From assembly GCF_003268655.1 (NCBI RefSeq), contig NZ_CP029642.1, forward strand, positions 3,968,001 to 4,032,000: a stretch of 64,000 nt of DNA, in the 5' to 3' direction. The translations under genes and the position numbers were made by a program. Positions 9,333-18,510 of this stretch are shown here, one piece after another. Positions within the stretch are counted from its first letter, which is position 1. Each line of letters begins with the position of its first letter. Under the pieces are notes generated by a model that saw only the letters and a program-made list of their open reading frames with translations, had not been told where the DNA came from and did no database searches. The DNA comes from Arthrobacter dokdonellae. GTDB lineage: Bacteria > Actinomycetota > Actinomycetes > Actinomycetales > Micrococcaceae.

Positions 9333-10118
9333 TCACGGACAAGCGTTGCGTTCTGCGTACATTGCAGTGAGGTGGTTCGCTCCCTCGTTGACAACCTTGC
9401 GGATCTCGGCGTGTGCTCGTGCATGGAACATCATAGCCTCGGCAACTTCAGCGCCGTCGGTGACCATCATCAGCAGGGCGATATCCCCGGAGTCCTTCGG
9501 TCGTAGTCTGTCCGGACGCCGATCCGCCTCAGCCAGCCGTTCGTGGACTTTATGGGCCTTGGCAATCAGGAGCGCCGCGGGACCTGCCACATAGGCTTTG
9601 GCGGAAATTGTGGGCTCAGCGTCAATCGTGGATATTTCCGTGAGGACACGGTCATGGACCGCCAGTTCCAACCCGTAAGCCCGGGTCGTTGCCTTGCCCT
9701 GCCCGACAATCCTTGCCGTTCGGCCCTGCTTGCCGGCATATCCTTCGGGTACCAGAAGATCCACCGTGGTGCGTCGTTCCCACGGCAGTCCCCGTTCGCT
9801 GGAATACCCGTAGATCCCTGGACGTTCCTCGCGTGCAGGCTCCAAGCCAATTGAAGCCATGAGATCTAGTATTTTGGGGTCCTCCGCGACAAAGACCGGA
9901 TCGATGACAAGATCGCCGTCCCGTGTCGATTCCATGTCAATGGGTCCCCACTTCTTTTGGACCCAAACATGAACCGCATGGGCACCGACAATGGTCAGTG
10001 CCTCTGCGTACGGACCCAATGCAATAATGGTCGTGATCAGCAGCCGTCTCGAGCGTTCGGCCCCAAACCGGGCATCTTCCATGCGCGGCCGGCGAGGATT
10101 CCCTGAATTATTGGTCAT
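9333..10118 (-). CDS. Putative nucleotidyltransferase, second gene of an XRE/NTase pair
   Basis: A 261-residue protein. VGAHAVHVW followed by TRDGDLVID fits the nucleotidyltransferase-fold pattern in which a Gly-rich helix start precedes a T-x-D-x-D-like metal site (as in AbiEii, MenT and MNT groups). The C-terminal half is helical with a KAHKVHER segment. The gene overlaps the upstream XRE gene by 4 bases, typical of a two-gene toxin-antitoxin or abortive-infection unit. Here the HTH protein would be antitoxin and repressor and this protein the toxin, transferring nucleotides to tRNA or protein; that role is inferred from arrangement. A housekeeping nucleotidyltransferase cannot be excluded. 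Confidence 0.6.
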   Translation of the reverse strand: MTNNSGNPRRPRMEDARFGAERSRRLLITTIIALGPYAEALTIVGAHAVHVWVQKKWGPIDMESTRDGDLVIDPVFVAEDPKILDLMASIGLEPAREERPGIYGYSSERGLPWERRTTVDLLVPEGYAGKQGRTARIVGQGKATTRAYGLELAVHDRVLTEISTIDAEPTISAKAYVAGPAALLIAKAHKVHERLAEADRRPDRLRPKDSGDIALLMMVTDGAEVAEAMMFHARAHAEIRKVVNEGANHLTAMYAERNACP

Positions 10119-10810
10119 GCTGCCTGGGCAAACGCTGGCAGGAAGCTGAGCGCAACATCGGCCTGGCGCCCCGGAGAAGCCAGAGCGTCAAGCATCCCCC
10201 ACTCCGCACTCAACATAGCCACGCCGTTCACCTTCCGCATGAACCGGCGTGCGCTCTCCGTCGACGGCAACACCACAACACTTGCCTTGGCAGAAGGCGA
10301 CATCGCCGGAAAATCCGTCAGCTTTTCAGGATTGTCTACATACACGACGGGAGTGAAGGAACTAGTCTGGGAAACGTCCCCCGAGACAGCTTCCAATGAC
10401 GAAACAACAGGATTCGCACCCTGTGCTTCAAGCCGCCGGAGGAACTCTGCGAGGGAAGAATCAAGGGCGAAGATGCGCACACCTGGCCTCTTGGCAACAG
10501 GAGCCAGATTCGCGGTCTGAGCCAGTTTCCCAAGGAGCCGTCGCCTCTCTGCACCAGTGGCATTGTGTATACGCTCCAAGGCCACCGCATAGGGCAGGTC
10601 GCTGCCCGAATCAGACAGAGTTTCCGTCAGCTGAAAACCAGCTCCTGAAGCGATCCGCTGCAACATCGCATACGTCGGCTCAACCAATCCCGACTCTATC
10701 CTGGTGATCGTAGAAGCAGGCAGGCCAATAAGCTCAGCAAATGCCGTCTTACTGAGCTGCCGCTTGAGGCGCATTCGGCTAACGATCGACGCCGCCGTGG
10801 GAGTAACCAT
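10115..10810 (-). CDS. XRE-family HTH regulator, probable antitoxin partner
   Basis: A 231-residue protein with an N-terminal Cro/C1 HTH (about residues 8-60; LSKTAFAELIGLPASTITRIE) and a long C-terminal domain of unknown fold. The C-terminal region contains VVYVDNPEKLTDFP and VVLPSTESARRFM, resembling a compact nucleotide-like sensor or partner-binding domain. Its stop overlaps the nucleotidyltransferase start by 4 bases (ATGA). XRE proteins of this kind usually repress their own operon and neutralise the partner. The pair sits inside the tRNA-Ala-bounded island, a common place for defence genes. Confidence 0.65.
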   Translation of the reverse strand: MVTPTAASIVSRMRLKRQLSKTAFAELIGLPASTITRIESGLVEPTYAMLQRIASGAGFQLTETLSDSGSDLPYAVALERIHNATGAERRRLLGKLAQTANLAPVAKRPGVRIFALDSSLAEFLRRLEAQGANPVVSSLEAVSGDVSQTSSFTPVVYVDNPEKLTDFPAMSPSAKASVVVLPSTESARRFMRKVNGVAMLSAEWGMLDALASPGRQADVALSFLPAFAQAA

Positions 10811-11180
10811 TCAACCAAGCCTACGAGCTGCCTTGCATATATGCAAGGGCGGCGATCGAACCTACCTAGAGCGTTCGCCTAATAGGTAGTCGCCTTATTT
10901 CGCGAGCACTTTAGTTGGCTCTCCTCGCATCCTTGCAGTTCCGGGTATGACCCCAAGAATCCGCGTCTCAGGGTACTTGTCCACTGGTCCTGGGCCGTCG
11001 CCAACACGGGTTCGGTGTCATTGTTTCCTCGCCCTGCACCCCGCGGTTGCCTCGTCTGCACCCCACGCCACGAAAAAGCCCGTGGCATGGCGTGCCGGGG
11101 GCACCCAGTGAAGGGAAGGCATCGGAGAATTGATCACGGCGTAGCGCTTGAACGAGCGTCCGGAATGGAAAGGATGACTG
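10811..11180. other. Intergenic, divergent promoters expected
   Basis: This stretch separates the minus-strand XRE gene from the plus-strand membrane-protein gene at 11181. It should hold both promoters, but no clear operator, RNA or further gene was recognised. Confidence 0.4.
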
Positions 11181-11732
11181 ATGGATCCAACGGCTCAGAA
11201 ACCAGGACTCCCACCGGGAGACTGGTCTGCGGATCCCTACGGGTCCGGAATCTCCAAATGGGGAGACAGCGCCGGGGAAGCCGAAGGGGATACCGGCACC
11301 CAGAGTCCGCTGGCCGCACGGTTCCCCGGACTACGGCTTCCCCGGCCTATGCTCGGAGCCCACGTGTCCGTGTACACCCCTTACATCTGGATGCTCCTTG
11401 CCGTGCCTGTCCTGGCTGCCCGCGGCGACGTCGTGCGCAAGGTAGCGGCGATCCTCCACGCCGGCTCGGTCACACCGGCCACTGTGGTTCTTTTCTCTGC
11501 CGTGATCTCCTTTGGTGCCACTGGTCTTCTGGGCTACCTGGACTGGCGGAAGCTGCGCGGCGTCGGGGTCGTACGGCCTTTCCGTTGGATCTGGGCCTTC
11601 CTGCCCACGGTCTATGTCATCGGCCGGACAACCGCCATCAGGAAAGTCGCCCCGCGCAGGGGCCTGACACCGGTATGGGTGCTCATCGCCTCATTCCTCC
11701 TGATCGCGTTGTACCTCAACCATGTCATCTAG
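11181..11732 (+). CDS. Unknown membrane protein
   Basis: A 183-residue protein starting with ATG after AAAGGA. The first 60 residues are polar and Gly/Pro/Asp rich (PPGDWSADPYGSG), followed by about four hydrophobic segments (YIWMLLAVPVLA, VVLFSAVISFGATGLLGYL, WIWAFLPTVYVIG, VWVLIASFLLIALYL). No family was recognised. Its last 11 bases overlap the small frame at 11722, suggesting a coupled mini-operon. Confidence 0.6.
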   Translation: MDPTAQKPGLPPGDWSADPYGSGISKWGDSAGEAEGDTGTQSPLAARFPGLRLPRPMLGAHVSVYTPYIWMLLAVPVLAARGDVVRKVAAILHAGSVTPATVVLFSAVISFGATGLLGYLDWRKLRGVGVVRPFRWIWAFLPTVYVIGRTTAIRKVAPRRGLTPVWVLIASFLLIALYLNHVI

Positions 11733-11886
11733 ACACGCTCTCCCACTCCGCGCGCGGCTGCGGCAGCAGCCGCAATCGATAGGGTCGGTGTACCGTCAGG
11801 AACAAGTCCCCGCGGCGCTGGACATCACGTACCAGAGTCTTCGCCGCACCCAGGGGAGATTCAGCGACTTGTTTGAGGAGAGATGA
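11722..11886 (+). CDS. Possible 54-residue small protein
   Basis: An open frame of 54 codons beginning MSSRHALPLRARLR and ending RFSDLFEER. It overlaps the end of the membrane-protein gene by 11 bases and the next small gene by 4 bases (ATGA). No independent ribosome site is visible, so translation would depend on coupling. The overlap pattern is the main support; composition is basic and Gln/Arg rich. Confidence 0.4.
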   Translation: MSSRHALPLRARLRQQPQSIGSVYRQEQVPAALDITYQSLRRTQGRFSDLFEER

Positions 11887-11981
11887 CAGCAGTGGGAATC
11901 ACCCCAGGCGCCTTAGTCGCAGTCTTTGTCACCCTGTTCGTGGTCTTTGTCGCGCTGTACGTCGTCCGCCGAAGGAAGTGA
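11883..11981 (+). CDS. Small single-pass membrane protein (32 aa)
   Basis: Reads MTAVGITPGALVAVF, then a continuous hydrophobic helix (VTLFVVFVALYVV) and a positive tail RRRK. GAGGAG precedes the ATG closely; a GTG at 11892 would be better spaced. The N-terminal GITPgALV pattern recurs in the truncated frame at 48889 (GITPAGLVVA), which supports this being a real small-protein family. Function unknown. Confidence 0.5.
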   Translation: MTAVGITPGALVAVFVTLFVVFVALYVVRRRK

Positions 11982-12222
11982 CCGCTCGACGGCCAAGCCC
12001 CTCAGCCCGCGTACACAACCTCACGGGGAAGAACAGCTAAGGAAGCTGACTATCCGGAAATTCACTACCGACAGTTTGACCGCGATGTCGATGGAGCGTC
12101 GAGTGCCCGGTAAAGGATCCTTCAACGGGATATCCGCTAGAACCTACAGGCTCCCGACGTAAGCTCGGGGCACGACGCATGCTGGCGACATCAACGAACC
12201 TCTGCAGTCACTTCCGGCCGGG

Positions 12223-12489
12223 ATGCCCCGGCAATATGCCCAGTACAAGCCTGCATCCTCCGTGCCTCCGGGGCCGGCACCAACGAACGTCGGAGGATAC
12301 GACGAACTGAGGGCCTACCTCCATTCCCAAGGGCAAGAGCTTCACCGGTCAGTGGATGGCCTTGCTGCCATCGACAGCCTTATCGATAGCTCTGCCGACA
12401 AGACATCCCTTAACCAGATGTCCCGGGCGGTTGGAATGTTCTACGGGGACGTACTCACCCACAGCATTCATGCCGCGACAGGCACGTGA
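12223..12489 (+). CDS. Small hypothetical protein (88 aa)
   Basis: Begins MPRQYAQYKPASSVPPGP, with a Pro-rich first third and a helical remainder ending MFYGDVLTHSIHAATGT. No strong ribosome site was seen. The stop codon overlaps a GTG start of the next small frame by 4 bases, which supports both being translated. No family recognised with confidence. Confidence 0.5.
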   Translation: MPRQYAQYKPASSVPPGPAPTNVGGYDELRAYLHSQGQELHRSVDGLAAIDSLIDSSADKTSLNQMSRAVGMFYGDVLTHSIHAATGT

Positions 12490-12635
12490 CAACCGAAGAC
12501 AGTCCTGAAGTCCGAATAACTCCGACAACGTCGATCGATGTCATCCTTGTGGCCCAAAGACGCGTGTCCCTCGGAGCGCCAGCCCTCGTGCAGAACTACA
12601 ACCGGGCCCTCGAAATTGTCGCCCACAACGACTGA
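12486..12635 (+). CDS. Small hypothetical protein (49 aa), GTG start
   Basis: A 49-codon frame reading MTTEDSPEVRITPTTSIDVI and ending ALEIVAHND. Its GTG overlaps the stop of the 88-residue gene in a GTGA junction, a classic coupling arrangement. Composition is protein-like, with an amphipathic C-terminal helix. Function unknown. Confidence 0.45.
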   Translation: MTTEDSPEVRITPTTSIDVILVAQRRVSLGAPALVQNYNRALEIVAHND

Positions 12636-12719
12636 CCAGCCGACAAGTGCACACAGGTGTCCCGCAAAGCGTTCCTGTTGAGAGACGGTCCACGTCTCAA
12701 GCGCTTGAATGACGGTTAT

Positions 12720-12938
12720 CTAGTCTCCGTCTGGCCGTCGTTTGCGTTCACGAGCGGCCGCCTGGCCTAGGGGTATGGTCACCAGCAATAGAAGGAGTAC
12801 CGGAACCCCCAATGTGATGAATGGACTGAGGCGAAGAGGTATCGCTATTAGCCCACCCATGAAGATGGACGCCAAGGCGCCAATCCAGACGATTCGGTTG
12901 TAACGCTTGGCCGCGGGCCCGACGTTGCGTTCTTCCAT
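12720..12938 (-). CDS. Small two-helix membrane protein (72 aa)
   Basis: A positively charged N-terminus, two hydrophobic segments (IVWIGALASIFMGGLIAI and FITLGVPVLLLLLVTIPL) and an Arg/Lys-rich tail fit a small membrane hairpin with both ends inside. No clear ribosome site upstream. Function unknown. Confidence 0.45.
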   Translation of the reverse strand: MEERNVGPAAKRYNRIVWIGALASIFMGGLIAIPLRLSPFITLGVPVLLLLLVTIPLGQAAARERKRRPDGD

Positions 12939-13048
12939 GGGCCAACTCTAATGACTGCATTGGAAGAACGACGGGCTGAACGTCAAAAAGAAGCTGCTCG
13001 ATAGAGGTTCTTTGGGCAGCAAATCTCAGCATCCGGGGACTCATCCCG

Positions 13049-13564
13049 CTAGGGCGTGTCTCCTAATGCTGCGGTCCAGATGACGACGGCTTGGAGGACG
13101 GCGGCTGATCGGTAGGTTTGGGCGAGTTTGTCGTAGCGTGTGGCCAGTCCGCGCCATTGCTTCAGGGTGTTGAAGCTGCGCTCGACGACGTTGCGGCGTT
13201 TGTAGGCTTCCTTGTCGTAGGTGACGGGCCGGCCGCCGACGGATCCCTTGCGCTTGCGGTTGGCTTTCTGGTCTTCCTTCTCGGGGATCACGCATTGGAT
13301 GCCGTGGGTGCGCAGGTAGCTGCGGATCCCTTTGGAGGAGTAGGCCTTGTCGGCCATGGCACGGTCCGGGCGGGTTCGCGCCCGCCCGGGACCTGCCCGC
13401 TCTACTCTCAACGCTTCCATGAGGTTTTCAAACATGGGCGCGTCCCCGCTCTGGCCGGGGCCAAGCAGCAACACCAGCGGGCGTTTGTTGCCGTCGACCA
13501 GGGCGTGGATCTTGGTGGTCAGTCCGCCGCGGGACTTGCCGATGGCATGGTCGGCGGGCTCATC
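13049..13564 (-). CDS. IS5-family transposase, OrfB (frameshifted part)
   Basis: Continues from OrfA with DEPADHAIGKSRGGLTTKIH, then the second DDE region (MADKAYSSKGIRSYLR) and the final Glu region (RRNVVERSFNTLKQWRGLATRYDK). The stop codon TAG lies outside the right-hand repeat, formed by the CTAG target site, so termination of the enzyme depends on the insertion target. Confidence 0.87.
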   Translation of the reverse strand, partial: DEPADHAIGKSRGGLTTKIHALVDGNKRPLVLLLGPGQSGDAPMFENLMEALRVERAGPGRARTRPDRAMADKAYSSKGIRSYLRTHGIQCVIPEKEDQKANRKRKGSVGGRPVTYDKEAYKRRNVVERSFNTLKQWRGLATRYDKLAQTYRSAAVLQAVVIWTAALGDTP

Positions 13565-13996
13565 CAGCAGGTTCTTGTAATTCGACAGGTCCCCCTGTGT
13601 GGCGGGGCAGGTTCGTGCCGTGCTGGTGGGCGCGGTTGACCGTGGAATCCACCGAGACTTCCCAGCTGATCAGCCCGACCGCATCGGCACGGGTCAGCAA
13701 GGCGGCCAGGACCTGGTCCCACGTGCCGTCCAGGCTGTAGCGGCGGTGACGCTTCCACACCGACTGCCACGCACCAAAATGTGGTGGCAGATCCCGCCAG
13801 GGAATCCCGGCCCGGTACCGGTAAATGATGCCTTCCGTCGTGAGCCGGTGGTCATTGAACGGCCGCCCAGCCTTCCCCGACGAGCTCGGCATCAACGGGG
13901 CAATGAACTCCCACTGGGCATCAGACAAAACAGAGTAACGAGAAGACACCCGAAAATTATGCCAAACCCGGAAACTACTGGTTAGGAGACACGCCC
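13052..13996 (-). mobile_element. IS5-family (IS427-group) insertion sequence
   Basis: The element has 15-bp perfect terminal inverted repeats: GGGCGTGTCTCCTAA at 13052-13066 and its complement at 13982-13996. It is flanked by a TA duplication within CTAG at both ends. Length is 945 bp, with two overlapping transposase frames. The perfect repeats and target duplication indicate a recent, probably functional insertion inside the island. Confidence 0.93.
13560..13949 (-). CDS. IS5-family transposase, OrfA
   Basis: A 129-residue N-terminal transposase portion with the DUF4096-type start (YSVLSDAQWEFIAPLMP) and the segment VSVDSTVNRAHQHGTN carrying the first catalytic Asp. It ends at a TGA directly after QEPAG. 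The natural continuation (DEPADHAIGKSRGG) is in the +1 frame, so the full enzyme needs a frameshift at GGA-TGA, as is usual in this group. Confidence 0.88.
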   Translation of the reverse strand: MSSRYSVLSDAQWEFIAPLMPSSSGKAGRPFNDHRLTTEGIIYRYRAGIPWRDLPPHFGAWQSVWKRHRRYSLDGTWDQVLAALLTRADAVGLISWEVSVDSTVNRAHQHGTNLPRHTGGPVELQEPAG

Positions 13997-14024
13997 TAGT
14001 GCATTGCGGGGCATGTCGTAGGTG

Positions 14025-14205
14025 TCACTGTGCTCGTCCGCGTCGTTCCCAATCATCCTGCTCGGCAGCTTCCTCATCCCAGAAGTGGCCATCGTGATGA
14101 CGAACATATAGGAGGGAAGTCAGGCTCCCGATGCCCAACAGCAGCCCCGCGAAGTACGCGTAGTCGCCCAATTCCCACGCACCGGGGGTGGCTATTTGGG
14201 GTTTT
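14025..14205 (-). pseudogene. Possible remnant of a small membrane protein
   Basis: The minus frame encodes AWELGDYAYFAGLLLGIGSL, then a short loop and an acidic tail (HHDGHFWDEEAAEQDDWERR) with protein-like composition. No ATG or GTG start is in frame before an upstream TAG, so the 5' end seems lost. Low confidence. Confidence 0.3.
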
Positions 14206-14399
14206 AGGCGAATTGTTGGTCTTGCTGTCTATTTCGAGCGCCTCGTGTCCCGCCTTTCGTCGCAAGGTTGTGGCAGGTGAGGATCCACTCCCCTGGGGAG
14301 GTGGATGGGAGACGGTGGAGTCCCGCTCTGGCATGTGCACAGTGGGACCCCAGTTAGATCAAGGGAGCAATGTTTGATGATCTACGCCCTGAGAACGAC

Positions 14400-15527
14400 T
14401 TACTCGCCGAACTCCACGGATTCCGTGGTCCACGCGCGGGCCTGTTCACTCAAGGTGATACCCAAGCCCGGGCGGTCCGGAACGATCATCCGGCCGTCCT
14501 TAGTCTCAAGGCGTTCGTTGAAGAGTGGATCCAGCCAGTCGAAGTGTTCCACCCAAGGCTCGCGAGGGTATGCCGCCGCGAGGTGAAGGTGGATTTCCAT
14601 GGCGAAGTGCGGTGCCAAGCCAAGGCCGCGCTCGTCAGCCAGAGCGGCGAGCCGAAGGAACTGCGTAATACCGCCTACCCTGGGGGCATCGGGCTGAATG
14701 ATGTCACAGCTGTTGGCATTAATGAGGCCTTTGTGCTCGGCAACCGACGCTAACATCTCACCTGTGGCAATCGGCGTGTCCAGTACGTGTGCAAGATGCG
14801 CGTGTCCCTCGTAGTCGTAGGCGTCCAGTGGCTCTTCAATCCACACCAGATTGAATTGCTCTAGCGCCCGGCCCATGCGGAGGGCTGTTGCACGGTCCCA
14901 CTGCTGGTTGGCATCCACCATCAGGGGCACGTTGGGGCCGATATGTTCGCGAATGGCCGCAACGCGGCGCAGATCTTCGGAGGATTCAGGCAGACCAACT
15001 TTGATCTTGATGCCTCCAATGCCTTCTGCCAGGGATTGCGTGGCACGTTCTTTGACCTCGTCCAGGGAGGCATTGAGGAAGCCGCCGGACGTGTTGTACG
15101 TCTGCACGGAATCCCTGTAGGAACCGAGAAATTTCGCTAGGGACAGCCCTGCCCGCTTGGACTTGAGGTCGTAGAGGGCAATGTCAATCGCGGCCAACGC
15201 CTGTGTCGCAACACCGGAACGCCCCACTGACGCGCCCGCCCAGAGGAGCTTGGTATACAACTTGGCAATATCGTTGGGATCTTCTCCGATGATGCCCTCG
15301 GCAACTTCTATGGCGTGCGCGTACTGTGCGGGTCCACCGGCTCGTTTGGAGTAACTGAACCCGATCCCGGTGTGGCCCTGCTGCGTGGTGATTTCGGCGA
15401 AAAGGAATACTACTTCCGTCATCGGTTTCTGCCTGCCGGTGAACACCTTTGCGTCGCTGATGGGCACGCTGAGCGGGAGCCGTGCTGTGGAAAGTTTTAC
15501 GTGGCGGATCGTGTCTGGATTAGCCAT
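14400..15527 (-). CDS. Enolase-superfamily acid-sugar dehydratase (L-talarate/galactarate dehydratase-like)
   Basis: A 375-residue mandelate-racemase-subgroup enzyme. Visible catalytic and metal residues are K174-I-K176 (KIKVG), D205 (VDANQQW), E231 (WIEEPLD), E257 (ATGEML) and H307 (LAPHFAMEIH). The KxK plus His dyad is the layout of L-talarate/galactarate dehydratase. It would convert a C6 aldarate to the 5-keto-4-deoxy product used by the pathway genes upstream. Strong AAGGAG ribosome site; last gene of the operon, 51 bases after gudD. A different aldarate or aldonate substrate is possible, since this subgroup is functionally diverse. Confidence 0.82.
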   Translation of the reverse strand: MANPDTIRHVKLSTARLPLSVPISDAKVFTGRQKPMTEVVFLFAEITTQQGHTGIGFSYSKRAGGPAQYAHAIEVAEGIIGEDPNDIAKLYTKLLWAGASVGRSGVATQALAAIDIALYDLKSKRAGLSLAKFLGSYRDSVQTYNTSGGFLNASLDEVKERATQSLAEGIGGIKIKVGLPESSEDLRRVAAIREHIGPNVPLMVDANQQWDRATALRMGRALEQFNLVWIEEPLDAYDYEGHAHLAHVLDTPIATGEMLASVAEHKGLINANSCDIIQPDAPRVGGITQFLRLAALADERGLGLAPHFAMEIHLHLAAAYPREPWVEHFDWLDPLFNERLETKDGRMIVPDRPGLGITLSEQARAWTTESVEFGE

Positions 15528-15578
15528 GGGGGTTCTCCTTTGTTGGGGGCAACTGTGCCCGAGAAATTGGTCAATAAG

Positions 15579-16907
15579 TCAGCGCACTAGTGCTGGCCGT
15601 TTGGGGTCGAATTTCCAGTCGTCCACCAGATAGGCCATGGAAATCGCGTCATTTCGATCATTCAAACCGTGTTCTAAATACAGTTGGTGAGCGGCTTCTA
15701 CGGCTTCGCGGTCCAAGGTGATGCCCAGGCCTGGTAGCTTGGGGACCTTGATGGCGCCGTCGTGAATTTTCAATGGGTCCTTCGTCAGCCCTTGGCCGTC
15801 CTGCCAGATCCAGTGGGTATCGAGCGCCGTAATTTCTCCTGGTGCAGCAGCCCCGGTGTGGGTGAACATGGCCAGTGAGATATCGAAGTGGTTGTTGGAG
15901 TGCGATCCCCAAGTCAAGCCAAAATCGTTGCACACCTGAGCCACGCGGACTGAGCCATGCATGGTCCAAAAGTGCGGATCAGCCAAGGGAATATCCACGG
16001 CATTGCTCCGGATGGCGGCGGCCATCTCGCGCCAATCGGTGGCGATCATATTGGTAGCGGTCTTCAACCCCGTAGCCCGGCGGAACGCCGCCATCACCTC
16101 GCGGCCCGAGAACTCACCCTCGGCCCCGCACGGATCCTCAGCGTAGGCGACCACTCCGGCCATGCGCTTACCCAAACGAATCGCTTCATCCAGAAGCCAT
16201 CCACCATTGGGATCCAAGGTGATTCGCGCATCAGGGAATCGCAGGGCCAAAGCGGTCACAGCATCAACCTCGGCGTCGCCGGACAAAACTCCCCCTTTGA
16301 GCTTGAAATCGCTGAAGCCGTAGCGTTCCTGGGCAGCCTCCGCCAATGCAACGATGCCTTCGGGGGTGAGCGCTTCCTGCCGCCGCAAGGACTCCCAGCT
16401 GTCGGCTGGATTGTCCTCCACGAGGTACGGGAGATCCGTCTTGGTGCAGTCGCCTACGTAGAAGAGGTAGCCCAGCATGGGTACTGAATCCCGCTGTTGT
16501 CCCTCTCCCAAGAGCTCAGCGACGGGGACACCCAGGAACTGGCCGTGCAGATCCAGGAGTGCGGATTCCACGGCGGTGACGGCATGAATGGCGGTGCGTT
16601 GATCAAAGGTCTGCATTCCACGGCCGTCGGCATCCCGATCCGCAAATGCGGCGGCGACCGTGCGCAGCAGTGATCGATACCTCGCTACAGGCTGCCCAAG
16701 GAGCAGGTCAGAGGCGGCGTCAATGGTGTTGCGGATCTTCTCGCCGCCGGGCACTTCTCCTAGGCCGGTTCTGCCGTCCGAGTCAGTAATCACGGCAATG
16801 TTGCGTGTGAAAAATGGGCCGTGCGCGCCGGAGAGGTTCAGTAGCATGCTGTCCCTGCCAGCTACTGGGACCACCTCTATGTGAGCGATGGTTGGTTGGC
16901 CGCTCAT
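15579..16907 (-). CDS. gudD: Glucarate dehydratase
   Basis: A 442-residue enolase-superfamily enzyme typical in length and motif for GudD. It has the base pair K202-L-K204 in FKLKGG, metal ligand D232 (LDPNGGW), and the [10 protein letters not shown] region with H336/H340. It dehydrates D-glucarate (and often L-idarate) to 5-keto-4-deoxyglucarate in the cytoplasm. The start overlaps the aldehyde dehydrogenase stop by 4 bases. With the second dehydratase downstream, the operon can probably take both glucarate and galactarate. Confidence 0.92.
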   Translation of the reverse strand: MSGQPTIAHIEVVPVAGRDSMLLNLSGAHGPFFTRNIAVITDSDGRTGLGEVPGGEKIRNTIDAASDLLLGQPVARYRSLLRTVAAAFADRDADGRGMQTFDQRTAIHAVTAVESALLDLHGQFLGVPVAELLGEGQQRDSVPMLGYLFYVGDCTKTDLPYLVEDNPADSWESLRRQEALTPEGIVALAEAAQERYGFSDFKLKGGVLSGDAEVDAVTALALRFPDARITLDPNGGWLLDEAIRLGKRMAGVVAYAEDPCGAEGEFSGREVMAAFRRATGLKTATNMIATDWREMAAAIRSNAVDIPLADPHFWTMHGSVRVAQVCNDFGLTWGSHSNNHFDISLAMFTHTGAAAPGEITALDTHWIWQDGQGLTKDPLKIHDGAIKVPKLPGLGITLDREAVEAAHQLYLEHGLNDRNDAISMAYLVDDWKFDPKRPALVR

Positions 16908-18502
16908 GCGTCAGCCTCTTCCCCAGCCCGGGCCAGGACACCGTCAATCCGCCGGTTCAGCTGCCACGGGTTGTCGGTCTGCAGGGACGCTGGGAGCAGT
17001 TCCGCAGGTAGGTTTTGGTACGCCACTGGCCGCAGGAAACGGTTGATGGCCAGCGTACCCACGGATGTGGTGCGGGCATCTGACGTGGCAGGGAACGGTC
17101 CGCCATGGACCATTGCGTGCCCAACTTCCACTCCGGTGGGCCAGCCGTTCACAATGATCCGACCAACTTTTTGTTCCAGCACGGGGATCAATGGCGCCGC
17201 GCCTGCGTAGTCCGCCCCAGTGAGTTGCAGGGATGCAGTTAATTGGCCTTCAAGCTTGGTAGTGGCGTCGATCAACTGATCAATGGTGGTGTATCGAATC
17301 ATCAGGCTTGCTGCACCAAAAATCTCCTCATGCATAACCGGCTCGCTTAAGAAGTCAGCCATCCGAGTGCCAAAGATTATCGGTGCAGGTGAGTTGGCGG
17401 AAAGCCCGTCCGAGCCTCTGCCCAAAACATCAACAGCCGCCGTGCCTTCCAAGGTAGTGGCGCCAGAGGTCCAGGCACCGGCGATGCCCGGGGTAAGCAT
17501 GGTTTGGCCACTGCAAGCAGAAATTGCACGGGCGACGGCGGTCGCAAGCTGATCTCCAGCCTCACCCTCAGGGACGAAGAGCAAACCGGGTGCGGTGCAA
17601 AGTTGGCCAGAGCTACCCGTCACGGCGGTGACGTAGGCACTCGCCAAGGCATCGACGTCGACCGTTAAGGCACCGGGGAACACATACACGGGATTCAACG
17701 AGCTCATCTCCGCATAGACCGGGATCGGCTCCGATCGTTCGGCAGCTGTGCGCATCAGTGCTGTTCCGCCAGAGCGGGAGCCGGTGAAACCAACGGCCTT
17801 GATGCGCGAATCCTTTACCAACTTCTGGCCGATGCTGCTCCCAGGGCCGTAGACCAAGGAAAACACGCCCGGGTGCAGGCTGTTGTCTGCAACGGCTTTG
17901 GTAATGGCGTGGCCCACCAATTCACCAGTTCCAGGATGCGCGTTGTGCGCCTTGAACACAACGGGACAGCCGGCCGCAAAGGCGGAGGCCGTGTCGCCTC
18001 CAGCCGTGGAGAAAGCGAGCGGGAAGTTGCTGGCACCAAAGACGGCGACTGGCCCCAAAGGGATTTGCTGCTGACGGATGTCTACCCGTGGCACCGGCGT
18101 GCGTTCGGCAAGTGCCGGATCTATCCGCACCCCAAGGAAGTCACCTTGCCGAACGACCTGCGCAAAAAGTCGAAGCTGGCCGGTCGTACGCGCACGCTCG
18201 CCACGAATGCGTGCCTCGGGCAGTCCGCTTTCCTGACATGCCCGGTCAATGAGGTCGTCACCAATGGCCTCAATGTTGTCCGCGATCGACTCCAGAAACC
18301 GGGCACGTAATTCCGGCTCCAATTTGCTGAAGGACGGAAATGCATCTGCGGCAGCTTGAGTTGCTTCAGGTAGCTGTTCCGCAGCGATCAACGTGAACTC
18401 GGGTATCAACGGCTCATTTGTTGATGGATCAATGCCAGAGGTGGTGCCCCCTAGCCCGTGCACGGCGTGCCCGGCAATAATCGAATGACCTGTGAGTGTC
18501 AT
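16904..18502 (-). CDS. Alpha-ketoglutarate semialdehyde dehydrogenase (2,5-dioxovalerate dehydrogenase)
   Basis: A 532-residue aldehyde dehydrogenase. [20 protein letters not shown] and [14 protein letters not shown] are characteristic of the KGSADH III/AldH subgroup. The general base E265 (YAEMSSLNP) and catalytic C302 ([11 protein letters not shown]) are present. It oxidises 2,5-dioxopentanoate made by the KDG dehydratase to 2-oxoglutarate, feeding the TCA cycle. AGGAG ribosome site; 8 bases after the KDG dehydratase stop. Confidence 0.92.
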   Translation of the reverse strand: MTLTGHSIIAGHAVHGLGGTTSGIDPSTNEPLIPEFTLIAAEQLPEATQAAADAFPSFSKLEPELRARFLESIADNIEAIGDDLIDRACQESGLPEARIRGERARTTGQLRLFAQVVRQGDFLGVRIDPALAERTPVPRVDIRQQQIPLGPVAVFGASNFPLAFSTAGGDTASAFAAGCPVVFKAHNAHPGTGELVGHAITKAVADNSLHPGVFSLVYGPGSSIGQKLVKDSRIKAVGFTGSRSGGTALMRTAAERSEPIPVYAEMSSLNPVYVFPGALTVDVDALASAYVTAVTGSSGQLCTAPGLLFVPEGEAGDQLATAVARAISACSGQTMLTPGIAGAWTSGATTLEGTAAVDVLGRGSDGLSANSPAPIIFGTRMADFLSEPVMHEEIFGAASLMIRYTTIDQLIDATTKLEGQLTASLQLTGADYAGAAPLIPVLEQKVGRIIVNGWPTGVEVGHAMVHGGPFPATSDARTTSVGTLAINRFLRPVAYQNLPAELLPASLQTDNPWQLNRRIDGVLARAGEEADA

Positions 18503-18510
18503 GGAAGCTC

